A DNA stretch of 64,000 nucleotides. It comes from Carya illinoinensis. Lineage: Eukaryota > Streptophyta > Magnoliopsida > Fagales > Juglandaceae. Under the pieces are notes generated by a model. The model saw nothing but the letters and a program-made list of their open reading frames with translations. It was not told the origin of the DNA and ran no database searches. A program made the translations under genes and the position numbers. Of the stretch, positions 26,283 to 37,644 are shown piece by piece. The stretch spans positions 18,399,501 through 18,463,500 of the forward strand of contig NC_056754.1 in assembly GCF_018687715.1 (NCBI RefSeq). The letters are read 5' to 3'. Position 1 is the first letter of the stretch, and the number at the start of each line of letters is the position of its first letter.

Positions 26283-29200
26283 TGTAAGCTGGTCGTGGGT
26301 GCTGACATGGGAGACTTGTAGCATTCCTTTTGAGACCAAATCTCAAACGATATGGAGATCAATAGCAATTTGTTTATTCCTTAAATGCATTATAGGATTA
26401 AGACTTAATTGAGTAGCACCAATATTGTCACAAAATAAATGTGGAGGCTTCGGTATCGGAATACAACAATGAACGAATCCAAATGAGTTCTAAGGTAGCT
26501 GAAGCAAGAGCCCGATACTCTGCCTTGGTGGAAGAACGGGCTACCACACGCTGCATTCATAAGCTCCAGGAGATGGGGCATGCACCCAGAAAAATAAGAC
26601 ATGCAGAGGTGGAGGATCTGCTATCTTTATCACCTGCCCAATCTGCATCAGAGAACCCTTGAAGAGTGAGATTTCCAATGTGCTTGAGGAGAATACCATG
26701 ATTAAGAGTGCCATTCAAGTATCGCAAAACACGTTTGGCAGCAGTCTAATGAAGCTGAGACGATTTATGCATGAACTTAGCCAACTTGTTGACAGGGAAA
26801 GCGATGTCAGGCCAAGTAAAAGATAGATATTGGGAGAGCTCCTTTAACTCGGTGATACTCAGTTGGATTAGTAGAAGAAGATCCATCATGAAGCTTAAGT
26901 AAATCCTTGGTGGCAAGTGGAGTCATTACGGCCTTGGCGCCGTCCATCTTTGTGCAAGTAAGAAGATCCCAAATATATTTTTGTTGGGATAGGAACAACC
27001 TTCGTTTTACTTAAATGACTTCGATACCAAGAAAATAATTTAATGGTCCAAGATCCTTCAGAGAAAAACAACGACCAAGTTGTACAACCATTTAGAAATA
27101 ATAGTAGAGTCACTAACAGTGAGTAAGAGATCATCCACATAGATTAGAAAAATAGCGTAACTCCATCACAATTATAGATAAATAAAGAGGATTTTGATTT
27201 GGACTGCTGAAATCCCAATTGAAGAGACAAGTGCTCAGTTCTTGATACCAAGCACGGGGTGCTTATTTTAAGACATATAAGGACTTCTTTAACCTGCTAA
27301 CATTAGAAGTCAGATTAGGATCAACAAAACCCAGAGGTTGAATCATGAAGACATCCTCCCCAAGTTGGCCATGCAGAAATGCGTTATTAACATCCCGTTG
27401 GCGAAGGGGCCAATTTTTCTGGACATCAGCTTCACAACCAGGCTGAACATCTCATTATAATCAGAACCATGCCATTGATGAAATCCTTTGGCCACCAACT
27501 TTGCTTTGTAGTGAGAAATACTACCATCAGGATTTCGTTTAATTCAAAAAACCCATTTGCATCCCACGGGTTTGATGGTTGAGCTTGGTGGAACAAGTTT
27601 CCAAGTGCCATGTTTAACTAAAGCCGTGAACTCATCTGACATAGCATGTCGCCACTTAGAATCCTTCAAGGCTTGAGACACACATGTGGGCTCTACAGGT
27701 TGAGGAAGATGGTGTTTTGTGGCTAAATAGAGGTGTTTGGGTTTATGAATATTATTCACAGATCTGGTGGTCATGGTATGGGTATGAATAGGCTAGGTTG
27801 GAGCTGCAATTGTTTCAGGTTGAGGTATTTATGCAAGACGAGGTTGTGCAGGTGAAGAGGGTGGCTGGGAAAATTTAGTCAAAACTGTAGGAGTGTTGTT
27901 CACCATAGTGGCATGAGAGGAAGGCATCAATCCAATGGGAGGCACCGCTGGTATTGCAAGAGCTTGTGTGTTGACACTTGAAACTGACAGAGATGGCATA
28001 GTGACTTGGGCAGAGGAAGAGAAAGGAAAAATGCACTCATCAAAGATCACATGCCGAAACAGGTAGATGCGAGAAGTATCAAGGTCCATACACTTATAGG
28101 CATTTTGTGAGCTTGAGTAACCTAAGAAGAGACATTGCGTTGATTTTGGTTGTAGTTTACTATTGGTATAAGGTTTTAACCATGGATAACACTGACAACC
28201 AAAAATTCGCAATTTCTTGTAATTAGGTAGACAACCAAATAAGCACTGGACTCTTGTTTTTTAGAATAGTAGTCGGCATACAATATTAAATAAACCACTG
28301 CCTGAAACGAATAGGACCAATAAGATGGAGGAAGACTTGCTTGACTCAATAGAGTTAAGCCTATTTCGACGATGTGACGATGCCTTCGTTCACTTGTACC
28401 ATTTTGTTGAGGTGTATGAGAAGTGGTGGTTAGCCAACTAATGGAATCAGAGGAAAGATATTCTCAAAGACCATGATATTCTCCTCCATTATCCGAGTAT
28501 AAGTGCTTGATTTTAAAACCAAATTGTTTTTCAAGTAGCCCTCTTAACTGACCGAAAATGGAGTGGACATCACTTTCTCGACAAATTGGAAATAACCAAG
28601 AATACTTGGTAAAATGATAAACAAACAATGCATAAAACCAAAACCCATCAAGTGAAGTGGAAGACGTAGGTACCCAAAGATCTGGATAGATGTATTCAAG
28701 AGGGTGAGTACTAATAAGAGATGTGGAAGAAAAAGGCAATTTATAACTTTTATTGCATTGACAAGCAATACAAAGAGATGGTAAAGAAGTACGAGACACC
28801 ACAACTGGAAGAGAAAATTGACGAATAACCAAATCAACAATTTTATTTGACGGATGCCAAAGTCATTTATGCCAAATGTCAGACGTTGTTTGTTCACCAA
28901 CCACTGCTAAAACAGAGGACTTGGTAGCGGGAGAAGCCATTGGCATTGGATAGACACCATCCTGACATTTAACGTGAAGAAGAGTCATCCCCATGCTCCG
29001 ATCCTTCACAAAGAAATGAAATGGGTGAAACTCTAGATAAACATTATTAAAGCGAGTGAAACTATGAACCGGGATCAAATTCTTGTGAATATTAGGAACA
29101 CAAAGATTATTGGTTAAGGTAAATGTTTTCAAGGAGGAGAGAAGAGTCAGAGCCAACATGTGTGCTTGCAAACCTACACCATCGCCAATGACAACCTCAT

Positions 29201-30294
29201 CCGTGCCATCATACTCCTAGTGAATAGATAAATTGGCAAGATCAGAGGTAATATTATGGGAAGCAGCTGAATCCACAAGCCATTTCTTGTCGTTGGACCT
29301 GCTGGTAGTGGCACAATTTACAGACTTCATACTGGAAATCGAGCAACAGGTCTTGGCTAAGTGTCCCACTTTATCAAATAACTAGCAAACAATGTGGGGT
29401 TTACCAGATTACTCTTTACGACCATAGCGACCAGAGTTGGTGCATTGCTAGCCAGAGGAACCAGTGTTGGAGCGTTGATTACGGTTGGACTTGAATTAGT
29501 ATGGCGACGCCGGGTTGAGTTTGCAGTAGCAACTAAGGCTGAGTTGGAAGGTTCAATACGTTTTAAGTAGTTTTCATGACCAACTAGCATGTCATGAAGT
29601 TCTTCAAATGTAAGAGAAGTCTCATGTTCCCAAATAGGGGCTACAATATCACGGAATTTAGGATCGAGGCCATTGAGGACATAAAGAGTAATGTCATCTG
29701 CAGAGACGGGAGAGTAAATAACACAAGTTCTTCAACGAGAACCTTAATGGCATGAAGATACTCCAAGACCAAGCGAGACTCTTGTCGAATGAGAGTTAAT
29801 TCCTCCTTAAGCTGCATAACACGGGTACATGAACGATTTACATACAATCGTTGCAACTTGGACCAAGCATCACTAGCAGTGGATGAAGCAGCAATGAGTG
29901 GCATCACTGGTTAGGAAACAAATGCAAGTATGGTGTGAAGGAGCAGCTTATCTTGCCTGAACCAATGCCAGAAGGTTGGATTGTGAACATCTGTAGAAGA
30001 TAATCCAGCAGAAGAGGTGCTAGTGGGAAGCATCGATGACGAGTAGACAATGGTGCCATCAAGATAGCCTTGGAGATCATAGGCAATGAGCAAAGACATC
30101 AGTTGAGTACACCATGAAGGAAAGTTGGAAGGGGTGAGCTTCAGAGGATGCTGGGTGTGATATTCGCTCCTTCTTTAAGTATGAGTCTCGTTATACGTGT
30201 CGAGTTTTGGCCTACATGCTGAGCCTCGATCTTCTTGTTGAGCCTTACCCTACGTGCCGAACCTCGATGGCATGTTCTGAAGTTATTCAACGGA

Positions 30295-30681
30295 TTTTAA
30301 AATATGATAGATATTTTAAAACTTACGAATATTTTAAATATCCTAGAAATATTTATATATGAGAAATTTTCAGTATTATTAGATAAGCCTGTTTTTAAAG
30401 TGACACAATTATAATATTTTAATGATCTCTAAAAATATTATAATTGTGGATAATTATTAAATTAAATATATTAGTTATTTTAAAATATTAAGAGATTTAA
30501 CTTTACGTTGAAAACTCTAAAATTAATTTAAATGATTTTATTCTCTTTTAGTAATTAACGATACTTTATCATTTTAAATAATGATGAAGAAATATTATTT
30601 TATAAACTTTGGTTTATAAAATAATATTCTATCTTAGTTTTTCTCAGTGTTTTATTTTAAGGTTTAGTTTAAATAAAACAC
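30295..30681. repeat. array of four perfect inverted repeats in insertion C
   Basis: The stems, all without mismatch, are: 30295-30305 with 30311-30321 (11 bp), 30405-30420 with 30432-30447 (16 bp), 30591-30606 with 30613-30628 (16 bp) and 30647-30657 with 30671-30681 (11 bp). Loops are 5, 11, 6 and 13 nt. The array ends about 130 bp before a long (CT)n tract. Confidence 0.88.
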
Positions 30682-30804
30682 TAATGTATTTTTAAATCAG
30701 TGTTTAAACTCATCATTAGATCGTTTTTAAGATCCTGAAGCAAAAGACTGAGATTAAATACCCAAGCCCCTAGCCTATCTCCTTCACTTTTTCTCTCTTC
30801 CTTT

Positions 30805-30808
<4 letters not shown>

Positions 30809-30852
<44 letters not shown>
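30809..30852. repeat. (CT)22 microsatellite in insertion C
   Basis: Pure alternating CT tract. It sits between the AT-rich hairpin region and a GC-richer segment, a layout like a transcription leader. Confidence 0.93.
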
Positions 30853-30855
<3 letters not shown>

Positions 30856-31011
30856 CATACGCGACATACGCACATTGCTTCCTCCTCCACCATTCAGTTC
30901 ATGCCTCCCAGTCGGGGCCACCTCCAATTGCCGTGTCTCACCTCCACCACCAGCCTGCTCCCCTCCCACCGGCGAACACTACCCCACCGGTGGTGAGCTA
31001 CAACGGCAGCC

Positions 31012-31072
<61 letters not shown>
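31012..31072. repeat. (CT)n microsatellite in insertion C, one interruption
   Basis: About 30 CT units with a single G interruption near 31034. Confidence 0.93.
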
Positions 31073-31074
<2 letters not shown>

Positions 31075-31958
31075 AATGGACCTTAAAACCTATTCCTCCA
31101 CCTAGCGCCGCCATACACGGCCAAAACGACCAATGAGCACTTCTACCAGCACGACCACATCATGGGCTTCATCCCCATGTCCTTATTTTCCTGTACCTCT
31201 CTCTCTTTCTCCGATGGGTCTCTACAACTACACGTTCGGTTGCACCATTGTAAACCGCCATGCATGACTACCCATAGCATTTCACCACCACCATCTTGTT
31301 CCTCTCATCACCATGACCTTCCCAAAAAATTTTCATGCCCAACCGAGCTTTGTACAGCTCTCACTCTCCAAGGCACGAATTGTACCTCTTGTGGCCGATT
31401 CACTGATGTGAGCCACCGCTCGGCCACCACCTCACCACCACAGCTCCACCACATCTTCCTTTATCTCTCCTTAGCTTCCCATGAAGTTCCATGACCTTCC
31501 TCCACCCCAACCAACTTCCCATCATTTCGGATGCATTGTTCACAGAGTGATGTCGCCGTGCTCCACCACCTTTGACCACCACGAGGCCACCTTGAGCCTT
31601 TCCAAGACCACGCCTAGCTATTCTTAAGCCCAAACTGTCATTTTACATGGTGGACAGCCACCACACTTGGTGTTACCGCCACATACGATTCTTCCCACGT
31701 CTTGATCGTGACAGGCAGTGAGCGACGCGCGGGTTATCCCATCGATAGTATAACCCTCTATCTCTAGTTATTTATGTTTATATTAGTTGATTAGTTGGAT
31801 TCTAGACTGTGTAGTTAGTAATTGTAGAGTTTGCTACGTAATTGTGAAGTGAAGTGTAGTTGTAAAGTGTTGAGCTTGATTGTATAGTATTGTGGAATGT
31901 GCTATGACTATGGGCGTGAGATGGATGCTGCAGTTGTGATACGGTGTGAATTGTGAAG

Positions 31959-32280
31959 GGAGTACGCGTGGAGTGTACTCTGTGTAGTGCAACGACACAC
32001 CATGTGGCATGCGCTGTAGTGACGTGTGACATAGAGTGAATAGAGTACATGTGGTGCGTGCTGTGTTGTATGGCAATGCACCGTGTGATGTGCGTTGTGA
32101 TAATAAGTGATGTAGCAAGGGGAGTATGCATAGTGCGTACTCCATGTCTTGTAGCGATGCATCGTGAGGCGTGTATCGTAGTGATGTGTGTCATACTGTG
32201 GATGAAAAAAAGTTCACGTGAGTGTACTATGTGTTATGTCGTGATACACTGGACGATGTGTCACGAAGGGTTTGATAGCG
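31959..32280. repeat. degenerate minisatellite of about 80 bp, four units
   Basis: Units begin near 31959, 32043, 32121 and 32208, with spacings of about 84, 78 and 87 bp. Each follows the pattern GAGTAYRYRTGG, then GTGYACT, a run with GCAATGCACC-like wording, then GTGATGTGTG. Units are heavily diverged. Confidence 0.7.
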
Positions 32281-32318
32281 TAGCTGAGAAGCGTGGAGTG
32301 TATGGTATAGCGTCAAGA

Positions 32319-32776
32319 ACTGTATAATAGTATCCTGAAGCAGTAGTGACGTGGCCTGTAGTCCAATGTGACAGGTGTCACCTTGTGGTTGACTTATGAC
32401 TGAAATTATGTGTGAAGTGGTAAAAAGGTATCAGAGAATGTAGTGGAAGCATGATGGGCATTGTGCTATAACTCAGGAATTTGTCTCGAGCTGCATAATG
32501 TGACAGATGCACATTTGTGGATGCAGTCCTCTTGTTAAGTGGCAGGAACTATGTAACAGTGTCCCGGAGTAGTGGTGATATGGCCTACAGTTCGAGGTGA
32601 CGGGTGTCACCTTGTGGTTGACTTATGGCTGAAAGTATATGGAAGTGGTGAAAAGGTATCAGAGAGTGCAGTGGAAGCATAATGGGTGTCGTGACGTGAC
32701 TCAAGATTAGTCTTGAGCTACGTGACGTAATAGAGGTACATTTGTGGATGCAGTCCTTTCCTATCAAGTGTTGGGA
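32319..32776. repeat. 229-bp tandem duplication in insertion C
   Basis: Two copies, marked for example by the shared word CACCTTGTGGTTGACTTATG offset by 229 bp, and by TACATTTGTGGATGCAGTCC or a one-base variant near the end of each copy. Similarity is high but not perfect. Confidence 0.85.
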
Positions 32777-33877
32777 TGAACTTGTATAGGACTGGGAAGT
32801 GGGAAAAGTCCTATCGACCGGATCTGAGAAAGTTGGTATTGGAGTATGGAGCTTGTTTATGCAAGCGGGCGTTCGTTGGAATTATAAGTTGTTCTTAGGT
32901 GATAAAAGGGGATAAAATACAGGTGTCTTTGATGAGACACATGTACCAGACATGTTTATCATATATAATGGATAATCTGTCATGAGCATGGTTATATGGT
33001 GTTTTAGCCCTAGAGTTGATTTGAATTCATGTAGCCACTGACTGGTTGGGAATGAGGATTTAGTATGGGGTAAGATATATGAAGGTAGTAATGGGTAAGT
33101 TGTCCAAGGTTGGAATGCATGACTCTGTCGATCGAAATCATGCATAGGAATGTGGAAATAGGAGAATGGAATGGAGATCTTAATGTCTTAACCCTAAGGT
33201 GAATCACCGGGATTCACTTTAAGGAATAGGACTCTAAAGGTTTTAGCATGGTAAATAGCACGTAAGAGCCCAGGGATGGATGGAGAGTGTTCTAAGTGAG
33301 GTATAGTTATATTTTTAGAATAGTTACTTATGCATTAGATAAATTATGACGTAAGGTTATGTGTATGCATGTAGGTTGCCATCTAACACTCACACAAATG
33401 GACTGCATGGATTGAGTATGGCATGAAGTCTAGGTAAGTATTGCGTTCATACTCTTCTAGAGTTTTTCTTATATAAACGAAGAAGAAAATGAAAGTTTTT
33501 CTCAAAAAGGAAAACGAAAGGTTTCTCTATGAGGCACGCTTTACTTAAAAGAAAACGAAACTTAAGATTTCAAGTATAAGTACGTAGCGGCACTTCCTTA
33601 GCAGCTCCTTTTCAAGCACCCAAAGTATATACGTATATGCATGTGGATGGATACTATATGTAGTATATATTGTATGTATTTTTACAAAATGAAAAGTGAG
33701 GCCTTGGCCCTATGCTTTAAATGACACGAAGAACGTGTTTTAAAATGTCCCTATGAAAGTGAGGCCAGCTTGAAATAGGATTTTTGCCTTCCAGCCAGAT
33801 CTTTTTTTGAACACTTTTTCTTTTATCTCTCTGAATGTTGACGTTTTGGACGGGTCATCCCTTGCAATTCAATTGGG

Positions 33878-33907
33878 AAATGTTTCACGCTATTGCGTGA
33901 AACATTT
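33878..33907. repeat. perfect 13-bp hairpin with TATT loop
   Basis: AAATGTTTCACGC at 33878-33890 is followed by TATT and the exact reverse complement at 33895-33907. It is less AT-rich than the other hairpins of insertion C. A direct repeat starting GGCCCTATGCTTTAA flanks the area (33706 and 33969). Confidence 0.88.
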
Positions 33908-35053
33908 GTTTGGTCTCCCACTGCTATCTATGCTAGCTTGAAAGGTATGGCTACTCTCTTGTTTCCTCGGCCCTATGCTTTAAACGATGCGAAGAAAGTG
34001 TTTTAAAATGTCCTTGTGAAAGACGATGCTTTAAATGATGAACAAACTGATGTTTTAAATGATGTCATGAAATATGACTTTTTGTAAGATGACTTTTATG
34101 AAAAGAAAAAAAACTATTTTCTTTTAAAATGACTTTGTTATGAAAGAAACGAACTGAAGAACTGTAAGAACTGTAAAAGACTGTAAAGGAAAGTAAAGGA
34201 CTGTAAAAGAATAAACGGACTAAATAGATGATATATGAAAATACTTAACGGCTATATAGACTGGAATGGAAATGATACCAATGAATGGACTGGACTGGGC
34301 ATATTTCAATGCCGAATAAGTAATACTGGTAGTGCACCCAGTGCTGCACCCTGACAGAATGGATTCCCAACGCATGACCATGGACGGAATCAGGTCCAAA
34401 AGACCGCTAACCCCAGCACAATGGGCGCAACAATGTGATACGGCTAATAAAAGTGATAAGAATGAAAAAATGCATGTTAAGAAATGATGCATATATGTAT
34501 GAATGGACTGTATGCATAAACATAAGTAAGAAAAAATGAATGCATGAAAAGACTCTTTAAGAAATGAAGGCATGGATGCGTGAGGAACTATTTTAAAGAA
34601 AAAAAATGTTTTTAAAGAAAGACCCCACCTCGCAACGTTTTTAAAATGAACAGAATGACAATGCATGATAAGTACGATATGTATGTATGGAATGATAATT
34701 GCATGACTGAAAACCTATGTTGATATATTTTGACTGTATGAAGTAATACTTACGAGTCATCGATTTCATGTGTGCCCTCCTAGAGACAAGATGAGAATGA
34801 CAGGTCAAGACGGACACAACCCAAAGGGAAGAGCATGAAGGCCTAGGCAAGATATTTTATACGAAAAACTTTAATTACAAAATTTAATATTTTCCGCTGT
34901 AAACTTTTAATTAAGAAAAATAAATTTTGTTTATAACATGAAGTCTTTTGTATCCTAGTATGAAATGAAAAGAAATTTAAAATGAATCTTAACTTCCATC
35001 GATTTTTATCAAAATCGTTTTGAAAATGATCCACTACAAGGACGGGTGTTACA

Positions 35054-35146
35054 TTGGGAGCCAGCATTGATGGCAACAAGATGAGTGTCACCATTGCCAA
35101 TAGGCTCAGAGTTATTGACAATTATAGACTCAGGGGATGTGGCCAT
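35054..35146 (-). pseudogene. 5' end of element B gag, cut off by insertion C
   Basis: An ATG at 35146 (minus strand) opens about 30 codons beginning MATSPESIIV. They run to the edge of insertion C and would continue at 30155. The alanine-isoleucine-asparagine-alanine wording just before the break matches the same place in gag of element A (near 44700). Confidence 0.85.
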
Positions 35147-35195
35147 TGAAAAAGAAAAAAAAAAAACTCGTTAGAAGACTGTGGCTATGATACCA

Positions 35196-35419
35196 TATAG
35201 AAAATGCGGAAATTACCTTCATTGATATGAGAATGTCCTATATATAAGGACTGTATAGGATATTGCAATTACAAGTTTAAATATACAACAATATCAAAAA
35301 CATTCAAATAGCGTAACAAGAGGCTCCTAAACTATTAGATAGTAGATTTACAGAGGATAAATTACAATTGATTTAGTCAAGGAAATCAAGTTGGTTACAA
35401 CTAAATGATTTCCTTTACA
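35196..35419 (-). repeat. 5' LTR of copia element B
   Basis: 224 bp pairing with 25190-25413. The tRNA-Met primer site lies immediately inside it at about 35183-35195. Confidence 0.93.
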
Positions 35420-35443
35420 GCTTTGGGGAGTTATAAATTTTCA

Positions 35444-35568
35444 GACTCCTCTTGGTAGCATTTATGTGTCTACCAACATCCTTGTACATCATTGGGCAGA
35501 CAATCTATGTAGATGGAGGCATGACTGTTAATGGGTTTCCCTGTAACAATGACATAGAAACTGCATGA
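35444..35568 (+). pseudogene. 3' terminal fragment of a tropinone-reductase-like SDR gene
   Basis: On the plus strand, from 35455, the frame reads a stretch containing VAFMCLP and then [15 protein letters not shown], ending at a TGA at 35566-35568. This is the conserved C-terminus of plant tropinone-reductase-like short-chain dehydrogenases (family knowledge), where the GQ.I.VDGG motif closes the Rossmann domain. A TTTTCAG acceptor-like site lies just before it (about 35437-35443). The first codons look one base short of the expected SSLVAF wording. No catalytic Tyr-Lys or nucleotide-binding region is found nearby. The fragment starts about 20 bp right of element B, so that insertion may have broken the gene. 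Confidence 0.7.
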
Positions 35569-37644
35569 TCACAATCCAAACTCCCTGCATTAGAAAAAAA
35601 CAAAAACAAAAACAAGGCTCAATGAATCTCATAACTCCATTTTGTCTCTCCATTATCTAAGGAAGAATCCGAGGTTGGTAGGAAAAGGAAAACTAAAAAA
35701 AAAAATACCAAAAAATGTCCAGAAACCAAATCAATTTTGAATGTGATTTTGCAACTGCAAAGATGTTGCAGTGCATATTAATGTCGGTATCCATATATTT
35801 TGTTTAGGGTTTTGAGAAATATATGGTAGATGGTGATCGAGCTAATGGGTTTTATATATATATATATATAAGAAAAATGATAATATGACTATCAAATATG
35901 TCCACCAAGTGCCCACTCATATAATTTATTTAATTTTTTTATGTTTTCTTAATTGTTAAGGAAGTGGTTATTAGTGAATTTATATTTTTTATTTATTTAT
36001 TTTTCAATGGTTAAGGATGTTTAAAAAATGTTTAAAGAAAAATAAAAACACTCATTTGTATTAGTGTGAATATTTGGTAAGCACACTTAGTAATTACTCT
36101 AACATTGTCCTTTTTTTAATATGTGATCGCCACATGACGAAGCCACTTCAAGCGGTATAAAAGAGCAGTAATAAACAGGAGGTCGAGTAGCACCACCCAT
36201 AATATATAAGGCCATCCTTATGAACTTTGAATCATTGATTCATGAAAGAAACTGTAGAGGGAATAATAGTGTAACATCACGACGGGAGATGGTGTGGAAG
36301 GTGAGGATGTCCTATTCTAGGACTTGAATTCGGTCTAAAATGTTTGTGATAAAATCCTCGAACTCATTCCCGGTTTCCTACTCACCTAAAATTTACATGC
36401 AATGTCCTAAGTCCATTATACAGGTCTTGAGTGTACCAAATTTCATCTTCACCACAACTTGCAGATTGAAAGCTAGACATTAATAGTATACATTAGATTT
36501 CATGTCTTTCACAATTTTCTCCATCTGGTAAGGCACTTGATCCTCGTATGACAATTTTAATCCTTTAGAGATATTCTCTTCTTGGTTGAGAATTTAGGTA
36601 ATGATAAACCTACAATTCTTTTAAAACTATTTTACAACTCATTTTACAATCAATAAATATAATTATGTCACTTCGTTTAAAACAATTTCACTTTTGTATA
36701 ACTATCCTCCTTTTGAAATAGAATTACAAAACAGTTATAAAAATCTGTAAGTTCATTTCCTATAAATTTACCATTGGCATTTGCCCTCAGTGGTTGTAAC
36801 TAATCCTCATAAATTCATAATTCTTGGCCTCCAAGAAAATTATTTACCCATGCTAGCTGGAATTTGAACTGTAAGAGGAGTGTGGACGTTTGACTACGAC
36901 ATGCACAACAAAGGATGAATATTGAGCATTAGGGCTAAACATGTGTTCAAATATTGGATGGAAAATGCTTCATGTACTTAAGAAAAACTTACAAAAAACT
37001 TACTTTTTCACATGACAGTTATTGATATGTTGAAAATCATAAAATTTGAATTTCGAAAGAAAACTAACAAAATGAGTCTTGTAAGTAAAACTGTAAATAC
37101 ATGTAGTACTACTCATATTGGATTATTTCAAATATTCCCTCCACTTTGATTTCCCACATTAGAAAGACAAATAAACTTTTAATAGTTTATAAGTGAATGA
37201 GTTTCACAATATATAAAATAGGATATAAAGGTAGACACACAATAGTAGTGTTACGTACCTAGTGCGAAGCACTGACCACATGCAAGCACTCATGCATGTA
37301 CACATCATCGCAAGTGACGGATTTTTTTTATTCAAATGAAGTGATGCATGCATTTCTTCAATTTTTTAGAGTTATTAATAATTGCCAATGACAGTTACTT
37401 TTCTAACCATTTATTTAAATTGAAACGAAACATTGCATCTAATACTATTACATCTATCCGTTATAAGAGATTAGTGTTCGGAATTTGCAATCTGCACATT
37501 ATATAAACAATGTTGTATCATGAGGACATCAATATCGCCAAATTGTCTTTTACAGAACTTATTAATTCATGAGTGAGAGGCAATATTTATCTAAGAGATA
37601 GATTAATAATCGTCTTACTGTTTTACAATTTCAGTATCTGTTTG
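35569..37644. other. intergenic DNA, no gene recognised
   Basis: AT-rich with short open frames only. A minus-strand stretch around 36480-36560 briefly looks coding but has stops and no family resemblance. An (AT)n tract is at about 35853-35871. Confidence 0.55.

Larger units (their letters stand above)
25414..30155 (-). pseudogene. degenerate gag-pol remnant of element B (main part)
   Basis: Reading on the minus strand from 30155 down, I can follow the rest of gag (about 30155-29360), a protease region with a DSA triad replacing DSG (about 29290), integrase with DNGGEY (about 28480), reverse transcriptase with YVDDLLL (about 27130) and RNase H with STKAEYRALASAT (about 26500). The C-terminal LLTKALSR stretch is at about 25490. 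It parallels element A along its length but has many in-frame stops and frame changes. The hAT-like insertion splits RNase H between the QL and AD residues of a conserved stretch. The first part of gag lies on the far side of insertion C, at 35054-35146. No product is expected. Confidence 0.88.
30156..35053. mobile_element. 4.9-kb non-coding LTR-type insertion C (solo long LTR or LARD)
   Basis: This segment interrupts gag of element B and is bounded by a near-perfect 5-bp duplication (CTGGG at 30151-30155, TTGGG at 35054-35058). It begins TGTGATATTCGCTCC and ends GGACGGGTGTTACA. It therefore has the TG...CA ends of an LTR, and its two ends are imperfect inverted repeats that differ only by transitions. 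I find no terminal direct repeat inside it and no coding domain, which suggests a solo copy of a very long LTR, or a LARD whose LTRs are no longer visible. It contains several perfect hairpins, two long CT tracts, an approximately 80-bp minisatellite and a 229-bp tandem duplication. Orientation is undecided. Confidence 0.7.
25190..35419 (-). mobile_element. old Ty1/copia retrotransposon B with two nested insertions
   Basis: Two 224-bp LTRs (25190-25413 and 35196-35419) face the same way and are bounded by the exact 5-bp target duplication GCTTT (25185-25189 and 35420-35424). On the minus strand the 5' LTR is the right-hand one. It is followed at once by TGGTATCATAGCC, a primer site for initiator tRNA-Met, and then by gag. 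The internal order is gag, protease, integrase, reverse transcriptase, RNase H, which defines copia. The LTRs differ at about 23 of 224 positions by my count, so the insertion is old. Two later insertions (25558-26282 and 30156-35053) total 5623 bp. Subtracting them leaves 4607 bp, close to the 4653 bp of related element A. Every domain carries stops or frameshifts, so it is not autonomous. Confidence 0.93.

Noticed and set aside
31802..32194. 130-codon His/Thr-rich minus-strand frame in insertion C
   Set aside because: It is the translation of the degenerate 80-bp minisatellite and adjoining sequence, not a gene.
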